Shown: positions 37,558 through 47,463, counted from the stretch's first letter. The stretch is DNA of 64,000 nucleotides from Novosphingobium sp. ST904 (GCF_001298105.1 NZ_LGJH01000160.1:62001-126000); one strand, 5' to 3'. Notes: generated from the letters alone by a model not told the origin. Made by a program: numbers and translations.

Positions 37558-38757
37558 ATGGGGGATTCCCAAGTCAACGAACTCGCGGCAAGCGCCAACG
37601 CGCGAGGCCTTGCAGCGTTACGAAGTGGCGACTTTGCCACCGCAATCGATTGTCATCGGGTCGCAGCAGAGGCCGACCCGGAATCAGGCGCGCTGCAACG
37701 GAACCTGGCGACGGCCTGCAGGGCGGCGGGAGACGACGAAGGCGAAATTGCGGCGCTGAAGGCCGCGATCGCGCTGGACGCGCGCGATTTCATTGCCTGG
37801 CTGCGCACCGCCCAATTGCGGACACGACGCGGTGAGGAATCGCAAGCCCTCTCCGCGTGGCACGCCGTCATTCAAATGAGCCAGGCGATCGGAGAACTGC
37901 CGCCCCTGCTCGCAGAGGAAGTGGCGCAAGGCCAGCGGGTAATCGCCGGCATTCAGGCGAAGCTGACACAGGGCATGGAAACCCGCGTCTCCAGCAGGCT
38001 GGAAATGCTTCAGGGCCGCGATGCGCGCCGTGCCCGCGCCTTTCTCGACGCAGCGACCGGCAAGCGCCAGATCTTCAACGATCGCTGTTCGGGGCTGCAT
38101 TACCCATTTCTGCCAGCGGACGAGTTCTTCGATGACGATCTGTTCCCATGGTTCGACCAGCTCGCCGCCCAGGCTGACAAGATTCGCGCAGAAGCGGTTC
38201 ATGTGCTTGCGAACTGCCGGCATCTCTTCAGGCCGTATGTCCAGATGCCCAAGGGCGGCCATGCTGGCCCATGGGCCGTGCTCGACGGGAAGCTTGACTG
38301 GAGCGCCTGCTTCCTCTGGGAATACGGCACCCGCAACGAGGCACTTGCAGAGCATTGCCCTGCCACCTTCGCGGCGCTTGACGCGGTTCCGATGGCCCGC
38401 ATTCCCAATCGCGCGCCAACCGCGTTCTTCTCCGTCCTGAAACCCGGCAAAGTCATCCCGCCACACACAGGCGTAACCAACACCCGGGCGATCATCCACC
38501 TGCCGCTCGTAGTACCCCCGAAATGCGGCTTTCGCGTGGGCGGCGAAGAACGGGAATGGATCGAGGGAAAGCCTTTCGCTTTCTCCGACACGATCGACCA
38601 CGAAGCATGGAACCACGGAGAAGAGGATAGAATCCTGTTGATCTTCGATGCCTGGAACCCTCACCTTTCGCAGGTTGAACAGGACGCGATCATCGAGTTC
38701 TGCGATGTAGCGGACTCACTGGGACTTTCTCCCCAGGAACACGATATCGGCCGCTAA
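37558..38757 (+). CDS. TPR and aspartyl/asparaginyl beta-hydroxylase domain protein
   Basis: This 399-residue protein has an N-terminal TPR-like helical region (ASANARGLAALRSGDFATAIDCHRVAAEADPESGALQRNLATA, about 8-130) and a C-terminal Fe(II)/2-oxoglutarate oxygenase domain of the Asp/Asn beta-hydroxylase (LPXG-type) group. The two iron-binding histidines are likely His303 (PPHTGVTNTR) and His348 (TIDHEAWNH), 45 residues apart as in aspartyl hydroxylase, with Arg310 and the HLPL strand for 2-oxoglutarate. The protein should hydroxylate a peptide or protein side chain. It stands beside the sulfotransferase-like gene. Confidence 0.85.
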   Translation: MGDSQVNELAASANARGLAALRSGDFATAIDCHRVAAEADPESGALQRNLATACRAAGDDEGEIAALKAAIALDARDFIAWLRTAQLRTRRGEESQALSAWHAVIQMSQAIGELPPLLAEEVAQGQRVIAGIQAKLTQGMETRVSSRLEMLQGRDARRARAFLDAATGKRQIFNDRCSGLHYPFLPADEFFDDDLFPWFDQLAAQADKIRAEAVHVLANCRHLFRPYVQMPKGGHAGPWAVLDGKLDWSACFLWEYGTRNEALAEHCPATFAALDAVPMARIPNRAPTAFFSVLKPGKVIPPHTGVTNTRAIIHLPLVVPPKCGFRVGGEEREWIEGKPFAFSDTIDHEAWNHGEEDRILLIFDAWNPHLSQVEQDAIIEFCDVADSLGLSPQEHDIGR

Positions 38758-38842
38758 GTCCGCCTGGAACGCCGCGACAGTTCATTTGCGCCGCAACGCT
38801 GCTCGCGGTACTTTGCCTTTAGATGAAAATCAGGATCTCCAC

Positions 38843-39142
38843 ATGTTCCGAATCGTTCTAGCTACTGCCACACTTCCCTTGCTCGGCTGCCTCGGTGTCA
38901 GCGCGGCTGCGCAGGCCGCCGAACCAGCCGCCGCAACAACAACACCGGTGGCAGCCGCACCGAATGCGCTGACCGACCCCGATGACGTCATCAAGTGCCG
39001 CATGATCAAGGTTACCGGCAGCCGCCTCGCCGGAGAACGTGTCTGCAAGCCCGTCGGTGAATGGCGCCGCCTGCGCGAACGCGGCAGCGAAGCGGCAAGG
39101 GACATCGTCGATTACAGCCGCAGTCGCCCCGGCGGCCAGTAA
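38843..39142 (+). CDS. Small exported protein, sphingomonad type
   Basis: This 99-residue protein has a signal peptide (MFRIVLATATLPLLGCLGVSAAAQAAEP), an Ala/Thr-rich linker, and a conserved DDVIKCRMIKVTGSRLAGERVCKPVGEWRRLRERG core with two cysteines that may pair. Proteins with this core are common hypothetical proteins of sphingomonads. The start at 38843 has a CAGGAT upstream. An earlier in-frame ATG would add residues before the signal peptide. The function is unknown. Confidence 0.75.
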   Translation: MFRIVLATATLPLLGCLGVSAAAQAAEPAAATTTPVAAAPNALTDPDDVIKCRMIKVTGSRLAGERVCKPVGEWRRLRERGSEAARDIVDYSRSRPGGQ

Positions 39143-39262
39143 GGCCAGCGCTGAAACACCTGGTCGCCCGACCCAGGCAAGCGCATCCGGCCGAGCCGCG
39201 CTTGCAAACCGGCGGTCGCCCGCTAGGGTCGGGTGAAGAATTCCGAGGGGACTGTTTCCAGC

Positions 39263-39810
39263 ATGGCACACCGATTTCTGCCCAGCGCGGCCATTGGCGC
39301 GGTGGGACTTCTCGCGACTTTCGCCGCATGTCCAGCGCAGGCCAAGGATTCCGACAGAGCGCTTCCTCCGGATGTGGCCAAGCTTGCGGCGTGTCGAGCA
39401 ATCGCCGATTCCGGCGAACGCCTCGCCTGCTTCGATCGCGAAAGCGGAATATTGCTGGGAGCGATCGAAACCGGCAGTGTGAAGGTCGTGGACAAGGAAG
39501 GCATTCGTGAAGTCCGCCGCTCGCTCTTCGGCTTCACCCTTCTCGCGTCGATCTTTTCGGGGGCGGGGAAAGAAGCGGCGAGGAAGAGGTCAAGCTCATC
39601 AAGACCACGCTTTCCTCGGTCCGGGGAGCGGCCAGCGGAAAGCTGCTCTTCACGTTGGCAGACGGAGCACAGTGGCAGACCAACGAAGCACTGGGCACGG
39701 TTCGCATGCCCAAGGTAGGCGACGACGTTGAACTGGAAGCCGCCGCTCTCGGGTCCTACTGGGTCCGCTTCAAGGGCGGCCGAGCGCTGAAAGCACATCG
39801 GGTCAACTGA
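39263..39810 (+). CDS. Exported protein of unknown function (one frame break)
   Basis: A signal peptide (MAHRFLPSAAIGAVGLLATFAACPAQA) starts a protein of 182 residues after correction. The mature part has LAACRAIADSGERLACFDRESG, with two cysteines, as in several sphingomonad periplasmic proteins. The second half, LSSVRGAASGKLLFTLADGAQWQTNEALG, reads like a beta-rich domain. The frame breaks near 39542, where CTTCTCG should be CTTCCTCG, giving SLFGFTLPRVDLFGGGERSGEEEVKLIKTTL. A terminator shared with clpB follows. Confidence 0.72.
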
Positions 39811-39834
39811 CCTGCCGCAACGATTGTAAGGAAA

Positions 39835-39865
39835 AGGGTGCGAGATCAATCTCGCACCCTCTTTT
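39835..39865. terminator. Bidirectional terminator between an exported-protein gene and clpB
   Basis: AGGGTGCGAGAT (39835-39846) and ATCTCGCACCCT (39849-39860) form a long stem with a tight loop, with TCTTTT on the right and AAAA on the left. It sits between two convergent stop codons. Confidence 0.85.
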
Positions 39866-39869
39866 CGTT

Positions 39870-42449
39870 TCACTCCACGCTGATCGCCAGCGCGCCGTCG
39901 CCGTCGTCGATGTGGACGTGCGAACCGTCCGGCACTTCGCCAGCCAGCAGCTTCTCTGCCAGCGGGTCCTGGACGTAGCGCTGGACCGCCCGCTTCAAGG
40001 GCCTGGCGCCGTAGACCGGATCGTAGCCCACCCGGCCGAGCCAGCGCTTGGCCGCGTCGGTCAGGTCCAGCACGATCTTGCGGTCCTTGAGCAGCTTCTG
40101 GACACGCGCCACCTGGATATCGACGATCGGACCCATGTGCTCCTGGCCGAGCCGGTGGAACAGCACGATCTCGTCGAGACGGTTGAGGAACTCGGGCCGG
40201 AAATGCCCGCGCACCACTTCCATCACTTGCGGCTCGACGGTGTCCACGTCCTGCCCTTCGTCAAGCTGGGTCAGGTACTGGCTGCCGAGGTTGCTGGTCA
40301 GGATGATCAGGGTGTTGGTGAAGTCCACCACCCTGCCCTGCCCATCGGTCAGGCGTCCATCGTCGAGCACTTGCAGCAGCACGTTGAACACGTCCGGGTG
40401 CGCCTTCTCGACCTCGTCGAACAGCACGACCTGATAAGGCCGGCGCCGCACCGCCTCTGTCAGAACGCCGCCCTCGTCGTAGCCGACATAGCCCGGAGGC
40501 GCGCCGATCAGGCGGGACACCGCGTGCTTCTCCATGAACTCGCTCATGTCGATGCGGACCATCGCGCTGTCGTCGTCGAACAGGAAGCCCGCGAGCGCCT
40601 TGGTCAGCTCGGTCTTGCCGACACCCGTCGGGCCGAGGAACAGGAACGAGCCCAGCGGCCGGTTCGGATCCTGAAGCCCGGCGCGGGCGCGCCGCACCGC
40701 CTTGGAAACGGCCGAGACCGCATCCTTCTGGCCGATCACGCGCGCGCCGATCACGTCCTCCATCTTGAGGAGCTTCTCGCGCTCGCCTTCCAGCATCTTG
40801 TCCACCGGAACCCCGGTCCAGCGGCTGACGACGCCGGCGATGTCGTCCTCGGTCACCTCTTCACGCAGGAGCGCGTTTCCGGCCTGGGCCTGCGCCTCGG
40901 ACAGCTTGCGCTCCAGCGAGGGGATCGTGCCATAGGCAAGCTCGCCCGCCTTGGCGAGGTCGCCTGTCCGCTGGGCCTGATCGAGCTCGACGCGCGCGGC
41001 ATCGAGCTGCTCCTTGATCCTGCCTTCCGCGGCGATCTTGTCGCGCTCGTTCTGCCAGCGCGTGGTCAGTTCGCTCGACTGCTGTTCGAGATTGGCCAGT
41101 TCCTCGCGCAGAGAGGCAAGGCGGTCCTTCGATGCCTCGTCGGTCTCCTTGCCGAGGGCCATTTCCTCGATCTTGAGCTGGATGATACGGCGGTCGAGCT
41201 TCTCGATCTCCTCGGGCTTGCTCTCCACTTCCATGCGGATGCGGCTGGCGGCCTCGTCCATGAGGTCGATCGCCTTGTCCGGCAGGAAGCGGTTGGTGAT
41301 GTAGCGGTTGGAGAGCGTCGCCGCCGCCACGATGGCGCCGTCGGTGATCCGCACGCCGTGATGCAGCTCGTACTTCTCCTTGAGCCCGCGCAGGATCGAG
41401 ATCGTGTCCTCCACCGTCGGCTCGCCCACGAAGACCGGCTGGAACCGGCGCTGCAAGGCCGCGTCCTTCTCGACGTACTTCTGGTATTCATCGAGGGTGG
41501 TCGCGCCGATGCAGTGCAGTTCGCCGCGCGCGAGGGCGGGCTTCAGCAGGTTGCCCGCATCCATCGAACCTTCGGAAGCGCCCGCGCCGATCAGCGTGTG
41601 CATCTCGTCGATGAACAGGATGATCTGGCCGTCCGCGCCCTTCACTTCGTCGAGCACGGCCTTCAGGCGTTCCTCGAACTCGCCGCGATACTTGGCGCCC
41701 GCGATCAGCGAGCCCATGTCGAGCGCCATGAGGCTGCGGTCCTTGAGGCTGTCGGGCACGTCGCCATTGGCGATGCGCAGCGCCAGGCCCTCGGCGATGG
41801 CGGTCTTGCCAACGCCGGGGTCGCCGATGAGCACGGGGTTGTTCTTGGTGCGGCGGGCGAGGATCTGGACGGTGCGGCGGATTTCCTCGTCACGGCCGAT
41901 CACCGGGTCGAGCTTGCCGTCGCGCGCGGCCTGCGTGAGGTCGCGGGCATACTTCTTCATCGCGTCATAGGCGTTTTCGGCCGAAGCGCTGTCGGCATTG
42001 CGGCCGCCGCGCAGTTCGGAAATCGCCGCCTCCAGCGCCTGGGGCGTGAGGTTGGCGGCCTTGAGCGCCTGCCCCGCCGAAGTCGTGGTGGCCAGCGCCA
42101 GCGCGAGCAGCATGCGCTCCACGGTGACGAAGCTGTCGCCCGACTTGGCGGCGAGTTGCTCGGCCTGGTCGAGCACGCGCACGGCATCGTTGTCCAGCCC
42201 CGGAGCGCCCTGGGCACCGCTGCCCGAAACCGTGGGAATCCTGCCGAGCGCCTTGTCGATTTCCTGCACCGCGAAGGCCGGATTGCCGCCCGCGCGCTGG
42301 ATGAGGCCGGAAGCCATGCCCTCGCTATCCTCAAGAAGGGCCTTGAGGATGTGGTCGGAGCTGATGCGCTGATGATTCATGCGGATCGCAACAGTCTGCG
42401 CCGCCTGAAGGAAACCCTTGGCCCGGTCAGTGAACTTTTCGAGATTCAT
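39870..42449 (-). CDS. clpB: ATP-dependent disaggregase ClpB
   Basis: ClpB works with DnaK to pull apart protein aggregates after heat stress. The 859-residue protein has the N domain (MNLEKFTDRAKGFLQAAQT), two AAA+ modules with Walker A GDPGVGKTAIAEG and GPTGVGKTELTKA, and the long coiled-coil middle domain (about residues 400-520, LDRRIIQLKIEEMALGKETDEASKDRLASLREELANLEQQ). The start at 42449 has an AGGAGG upstream. An upstream sigma-32-like promoter supports heat induction. Confidence 0.96.
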   Translation of the reverse strand: MNLEKFTDRAKGFLQAAQTVAIRMNHQRISSDHILKALLEDSEGMASGLIQRAGGNPAFAVQEIDKALGRIPTVSGSGAQGAPGLDNDAVRVLDQAEQLAAKSGDSFVTVERMLLALALATTTSAGQALKAANLTPQALEAAISELRGGRNADSASAENAYDAMKKYARDLTQAARDGKLDPVIGRDEEIRRTVQILARRTKNNPVLIGDPGVGKTAIAEGLALRIANGDVPDSLKDRSLMALDMGSLIAGAKYRGEFEERLKAVLDEVKGADGQIILFIDEMHTLIGAGASEGSMDAGNLLKPALARGELHCIGATTLDEYQKYVEKDAALQRRFQPVFVGEPTVEDTISILRGLKEKYELHHGVRITDGAIVAAATLSNRYITNRFLPDKAIDLMDEAASRIRMEVESKPEEIEKLDRRIIQLKIEEMALGKETDEASKDRLASLREELANLEQQSSELTTRWQNERDKIAAEGRIKEQLDAARVELDQAQRTGDLAKAGELAYGTIPSLERKLSEAQAQAGNALLREEVTEDDIAGVVSRWTGVPVDKMLEGEREKLLKMEDVIGARVIGQKDAVSAVSKAVRRARAGLQDPNRPLGSFLFLGPTGVGKTELTKALAGFLFDDDSAMVRIDMSEFMEKHAVSRLIGAPPGYVGYDEGGVLTEAVRRRPYQVVLFDEVEKAHPDVFNVLLQVLDDGRLTDGQGRVVDFTNTLIILTSNLGSQYLTQLDEGQDVDTVEPQVMEVVRGHFRPEFLNRLDEIVLFHRLGQEHMGPIVDIQVARVQKLLKDRKIVLDLTDAAKRWLGRVGYDPVYGARPLKRAVQRYVQDPLAEKLLAGEVPDGSHVHIDDGDGALAISVE

Positions 42450-42476
42450 GGTATGAATTGCCTCCTGATCTCGACC

Positions 42477-42504
42477 ATATAGTGTTGCACATTTGCAACA
42501 CAAG
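42477..42504 (-). promoter_or_regulatory. Sigma-32-like heat-shock promoter of clpB with a dyad in the spacer
   Basis: On the minus strand CTTG (42504-42501), 17 bases, then ACTATAT (42483-42477) match the alphaproteobacterial RpoH pattern CTTG-N17/18-CYTATNT with one mismatch. The spacer holds a perfect inverted repeat, GTGTTGCA (42482-42489) and TGCAACAC (42494-42501) around CATT. It overlaps both promoter elements and could bind a repressor. It is not the CIRCE element. The start codon is 28 bases downstream of the -10. Confidence 0.6.
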
Positions 42505-42747
42505 GTGTGCCATGACATTTTTCGCGCGGCACATTCTGATGGCGCGCAGATGGGAAGAAAGCGTTGATTCTCAAGAGCCGGAACCGGCTTGTCACAAGAT
42601 GGGAAGCGCCGCGCGGAATGCCACCCCCTCGAAAACGTCGCCGTGGCGTTGAACGTGCCTGCCGTTGCGCATTCGCTTGGCGCGAAGGTTGCCCTTGCCT
42701 AGCCTCTCCCGACAAGACCCGAAAACCAATGGGAAGAGGCATCAGAC

Positions 42748-43202
42748 GTGGCGAAATTCACTCCCCAGCAGGCAGCGGATGTGCTTGCCATCAAGCAGGT
42801 CGTCTACGAATGGGGCGACGAACTGGACATTCACAACGGCCTCGAAATGCGCAGCGCCGACGTTCTGTCCGAGGATGTGGCCTATAACGTCGGCGGCGAA
42901 TGGCGCGAGGGGCTGGCCGCGGTCGAGACCTTCTACAAAGGCCGCGCCGAAGCGCTGCGGGCAGGCGCGGGCCTGATGACCATGCGCCATATCATCACTT
43001 CGCTGCGGGTTTCCTTCGACGATGCCGACCATGCGAAAGTCGGCTATCTCCTGGTGTTCTTCGCCGCCGTGGGCGAGGCGCCGTTCGAGAAATACTGCGA
43101 TCCGCTGGCAGTCGCCGACGTGAAGATGGAATGCCGCCGCGACAGCGACGGGGAATGGCGCATCACCGCTTCGATTCCGGCCAGATCTTCAAGCGGGGGT
43201 AA
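42748..43202 (+). CDS. NTF2/SnoaL-like fold protein (one frame break)
   Basis: This NTF2-like protein has about 151 residues (QQAADVLAIKQVVYEWGDELDIHNGLEMRSADVLSEDVAYNVGG), with the usual alpha-beta cone pattern. It starts at a GTG with GAAGAGG upstream. As read the frame runs on into the next gene, which would make a fusion. Adding one C near 43169 (ACCGCTTCG to ACCGCCTTCG) gives EWRITAFDSGQIFKRG and a TAA at 43200-43202, a normal end. The role and substrate are unknown. Confidence 0.75.
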
Positions 43203-43329
43203 TCAACGGCGGGGGGAATTGTCCGTCTCCGCACCCGATCCGGGACGACCTCTCTCTTCCCGCCGCCCCTCTTGCATCCCATCGCCTTTGTCGCTGGTCC
43301 TTGCCGAACAACGTGCTAGACCTTCGGCC

Positions 43330-46229
43330 ATGCGACTTGCTCCCCGTTCCAGCGCCATTGCGCTCGCCGCCGCCCTCGCTCTCTCCGCCTGCGCCAGCGC
43401 CCCCACGGCCAGTGTCGCCTCGCCACCGCCGGCACCGTCGGAGAATGCCGCCCCGGCACCGGCCTCCCCGGCCGAACTCGTCGCCAGGGTGGACATCCCT
43501 TACGAGAAGTTCGTGCTCGCCAATGGGCTCACCACGATCATCCACACCGATCGCAAGGCCCCTATCGTCGGGGTGACGGCGTACTACAAGGTCGGCTCCA
43601 AGAACGAGCCGCGCGGAAAGACCGGCTTCGCGCATCTTTACGAGCACCTGTTCTTCGGCGGATCGGCCAACGTGCCGGACTTCGACGTGCCGCTGGAAGG
43701 CGCCGGCTCCACGCCCACCAACGGCTCCACCTGGTACGACCGCACCAATTACGTGGAAACCGTGCCCACGGGCGCGCTGGACCTTGCGCTGTTCATGGAA
43801 AGCGACCGCATGGGCCACCTGCTGCCCGCAGTCACCCAGGACAAACTCGACAAGCAACGGGGCGTCGTCCAGAACGAGAAGCGCCAGGGTGACAACCAGC
43901 CCTACGGCCTCTTCGAATATGCCCAGGCCGAAGGCCTGCTGCCGGTGGGCCACCCCTACCGCCACTCCACCATCGGCTCGATGGCCGACCTCGACGCCGC
44001 CACCCTCACGGACGTTCGCAAGTGGTTTACCGACCACTACGGCCCGAACAACGTCGTGCTCGTGCTCTCGGGCGACATCGACGCCGCCACCGCCCGCCCC
44101 AAGGTGGAGAAATGGTTCGGCGACATTCCGCGCGGCCCCGAGATCAAGCCCGTCACTGCCGAACCCGTGACGCTTTCGGCGCCGGTGAAGCGCGAGATCG
44201 TCGACCAGGTGCCGGTCCTGCGCCTTACCCGCAACTGGACCGCTCCCGGCCTGAACGATGCCGATACCCCCGCGCTCCAGATCGGCATGCGGGTGCTCGG
44301 CGGCCTTGCCAGTTCGCGGCTCGACAATGAACTGGTACGCGGACAGCAGCTTGCGGTGGCCGTGACCGCCTATTCGCAGGTGTTCCAGCAGCTCAGCATG
44401 CTCACCATGGCCATGGACGTGAAGCCCGGCGTGGACCGCGCCAAGGCCAACGCCGCCTTCGACAAGGTCCTCGCCGACTACTTGCGCGACGGGCCGACCG
44501 AGGATGAAGTGCGCCGTGCCGTCGTCAGCACCCTTTCCGGCGAGATCGGCGGCCTTGAACGCGTCGGCGGCTTCAGCGGCAAGGGAGCCACCCTGGCCGA
44601 GGGTCAGGTCTATTCGGACGATCCCGCCAAGTACAAGCAGGACCTTGCCCGCATGGCCGCGCTCACCCCGGCGGAAGTCAAGGCGGCAATGAACAAATGG
44701 CTCTCGCGCCCGGTCTATGCCCTCGACGTCGTTCCCGGCGCCCGCACCGAAAGCGGCGATGCCATGGGCGGCTGGGGCGACGAGGCGAAACAGCCCGCAC
44801 CCCGCCCGGATCCCAAGGCCAAGGCGCCTGCCCTCGCCGCCGGACCCAAGCGCGAATTCCCGCAACTCGGCCAGATCGGCGCACTGACTTTCCCGGCGAT
44901 CGAGCGCACGACGCTTTCCAACGGCATCCCGGTGCGCTTGCGCGCCGTACCGCGGTTCCCAAGCTGGTGCTCTCGCTCGATTTCGACGCCGGCTATGCCG
45001 CCGATGCGCTCGATACGCCGGGCACGCAGGGGCTGATGCTGGCCATGCTCGACCAGGGCACCTCGAAGCTCGACGCAACCCGCATCGCCGAGGCGCAGGA
45101 ACGCCTCGGCGCCAGCATTTCGATCGACGGCTCGCTGGATACCAGCAGCGTGACGCTCTCGGCGCTCTCGGCCAATCTCTCGCCATCGCTGGACCTCATG
45201 GCCCAGATCGTGCGCGATCCCGCCTTCAGCCCGTCCGAAGTGGAGCGCGTGAAGTCCCAGTCGGAAGCCGAACTGGCGCAGGCGCTGTCAACGCCGGACG
45301 ATCTCGCCGCCCGCTCGCTCGGCAGCGAACTCTTCGGGAACCACCCTTACGCCCAGCCCTCGGACGGCCTCGGCAATGCCGCCTCGCTCGCCGCACTCAC
45401 CCCTGCCCAGCTCAAGGCCGCGCATGACAAGTGGCTGCGCCCCGATCTCGCCCGGATCACCGTGGTGGGAGATGTGACGATGGCCGAACTGAAGCCGATG
45501 TTGGAACGCGCCTTCGGCCAGTGGCAGGCCCCGGCCGTGCCAAAACCCGTAAAGCCGCTCGACACCGCCGTGCCCGCCGCCACCGGCAGCCGGATCGTCC
45601 TGATCGACCGGCCGAATTCGCCGCAATCCGTGATCGTGGCGGGCCGCGTCCTGCCGATGACCGGCAAGACCCCGGACGCGGAACCCCTGCAACTGGCTAA
45701 CGACGTGCTCGGCGGCGGCTTCCTCTCGCGCCTCAACAAGGACCTGCGCGAGGACAAGGGCTGGAGCTACGGCGTCCATAGCGGCGTGGCTCAGCCCGTC
45801 GGCCCACGCTCGGTCCAGGTCGCGGCCCCGGTCCAGTCCGACAAGACCGGCGAGGCGATCAAGGCCATCATCGCCGACATGGGCGCGCTTCCGACAGGCA
45901 AGCCGGTAACCGCGGAGGAACTCCAGCGCGTTACCGAAGGCGCGATCCGGCAGCTTCCCAACCTGTTCGAAACCGACGCCGCCGTGCAGGCAGCGATCCG
46001 CAAGAACGACCGTCTCGGCCGCCCGGAAGATTATTACGTCGGCCTTGCCGCCAGGTATCGCACGATAGACGCCAAGGCGATCGGCGCTGCCGCCACGCAA
46101 TATCTCCAGCCCAAGGGCCTGACATTCGTGATCGTGGGCGATCGCAAGGTGGTTGAACCGCAACTCAAGGGCCTCGGCCTGCCCGTCGAAGTGCGCGCGG
46201 TACCTGCAGCGCCTGAAGGCCAGGAATAA
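43330..46229 (+). CDS. Secreted double-domain M16 metallopeptidase (one frame break)
   Basis: This protein of about 966 residues starts at the ATG at 43330 with a lipoprotein-like signal (AIALAAALALSAC). The zinc motif is HLYEH in TGFAHLYEHLFFGGSANVP. The second M16 half (KLVLSLDFDAGYAADALDTPGTQGLMLAMLDQGTSKLDATRIAEAQE, FGNHPYAQPSDG) lacks the motif, as in the usual active/inactive pair. The frame breaks near 44948, where GTACCG should be GTAACCG (AVTAVPKLVLSL). The type is related to the gene at 7968-10897 but distinct in sequence. It probably degrades peptides in the periplasm. Confidence 0.9.
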
Positions 46230-46240
46230 GGAGACCAGGA

Positions 46241-46543
46241 ATGTCGCTGCTCGGCGGAACTTACGAATGTTCGACCAAGACCCCGATGGGGCATCAGAAG
46301 GGCACGCTTACCATCGTTCCGGCAGGTGACACCTTCACCGGCCAGATCACCGGCGACCTCGGCACGATGGAATTGCGGGACGGCAAGATCAGCGGCAACA
46401 CGCTGAGCTGGAAGATGAAGATGACCTCACCGATGCCGATCGATCTCGACTGCAAGGCCACGGTCGACGGCACCGACCTCACCGGCACGATCAAGGCCGG
46501 CTTCTTCGGTACGATGAAGCTGGAAGGCAACAAAATCGCCTGA
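46241..46543 (+). CDS. Small beta-rich protein of unknown function
   Basis: This 100-residue protein has no signal peptide and alternates short beta strands (GTYECSTKTPMGHQKGTLTIVPAGDTFTGQI, ISGNTLSWKMKMTSPMPIDLDCKATVDG), like a small lipocalin- or avidin-type barrel. Its start lies 11 bases after the M16 stop, so it is likely co-transcribed with the peptidase. The strong terminator just after it ends this operon. I recognise no named family. Confidence 0.78.
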   Translation: MSLLGGTYECSTKTPMGHQKGTLTIVPAGDTFTGQITGDLGTMELRDGKISGNTLSWKMKMTSPMPIDLDCKATVDGTDLTGTIKAGFFGTMKLEGNKIA

Positions 46544-46569
46544 ACCGGCGAACCCGCAGACAAGAAAAA

Positions 46570-46597
46570 GGGCGGCCAGCGATGGCCGCCCTTTTTT
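46570..46597 (+). terminator. Rho-independent terminator
   Basis: GGGCGGCCA (46570-46578) pairs perfectly with TGGCCGCCC (46583-46591), followed by six T. It closes the M16 peptidase operon. Confidence 0.9.
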
Positions 46598-46764
46598 CAT
46601 GGCCGCTGCCATTCTCACATGATCGCCCCGCGCGGCAGAGCTGAATTCTATTCTTTAACATCAAGTCTCTTGCCAGTTTGCACCAGGCCCAATATTGGCT
46701 GATCGCGCAGGAAAGACCGACGTTGGGGAACATCGGCCGCTACCTTGCCGGGGGTTTAAACTTG

Positions 46765-47436
46765 ATGAGTTCCACTATTCGGCACGCGATTTTCGCGGCC
46801 GCCTGTTGCGTGCAGCCTTTCGTGGCGACGGCGAGCGCGCAGGCCCAGATGCCTGAAACGCTGGCCGCGCCTGCTGCCGCTTCTGCTGCTTGCGAACTGC
46901 ATGTCTGGCCGGGCCACGATTTCCATTCGGTCTATTACGGCTGGGCACACGGCGGCACCGTGGACGGAGCAGCCAAGGGACGCGACGGATACGAGAATGT
47001 ACCGCATGAACCGCTTTCGGCGGGAGAACAGGTCAAGATACTCGGCTCGGCAGATCTTGCCGCCACGCTCAGCCTCGCCGGATATCGCACGGTCATCCAC
47101 GAAACGCCGCTGTCCAGCCGCGAAATCCGCACCGGCCTTGCCCGCCACGCACTGGATACGCCGCGCTGCTACGCCGAATTGATGATCGACGACCTCGTCC
47201 TGCAGAAGAATTTCACCGGCACGCAAGCGCTCAACATCCTTTACCGCTTCCGCCAATTCGATGGTGACGTGTCCGGCCGCAGCTTCGGCACCTATATCCA
47301 GGTGCCGGTTCGCATTGCCGACAAGGCTATCGACAGGTCATCCGATGCGATCGTGTCCGAACTGGCGTCCGCCTATTCCATCAGCATCCACGATTTCGGC
47401 AAGGCGCTGGCGGCGCCGCCGAAAAAGAAACGCTGA
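46765..47436 (+). CDS. Secreted unknown protein, first of two tandem paralogues
   Basis: This 223-residue protein has a signal peptide (MSSTIRHAIFAAACCVQPFVATASAQA) and a mature part beginning ACELHVWPG. It shares this CELH(V/L)WP block, the CY(A/S)EL segment and the LxxLFMYR/ILYRFRQFD segment with the next gene, so the two arose by duplication. Both contain a small group of conserved cysteines. The start is the ATG at 46765. No function can be given. Confidence 0.72.
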   Translation: MSSTIRHAIFAAACCVQPFVATASAQAQMPETLAAPAAASAACELHVWPGHDFHSVYYGWAHGGTVDGAAKGRDGYENVPHEPLSAGEQVKILGSADLAATLSLAGYRTVIHETPLSSREIRTGLARHALDTPRCYAELMIDDLVLQKNFTGTQALNILYRFRQFDGDVSGRSFGTYIQVPVRIADKAIDRSSDAIVSELASAYSISIHDFGKALAAPPKKKR

Positions 47437-47463
47437 CCCATTCAACCACGGAGTGCGACTGTA

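Noticed and set aside
39912..42482. 856-residue open frame opposite clpB
   Set aside because: clpB on the minus strand is unmistakable. The plus frame is only a shadow caused by GC-rich third positions.
42450..42560. CIRCE/HrcA operator before clpB
   Set aside because: The CIRCE halves TTAGCACTC and GAGTGCTAA are not present. The dyad there has a different sequence.
42748..45036. A single protein joining an NTF2-like domain to an M16 peptidase
   Set aside because: A signal peptide lies in the middle, and one added base near 43169 gives a normal stop; the fusion is an artefact.
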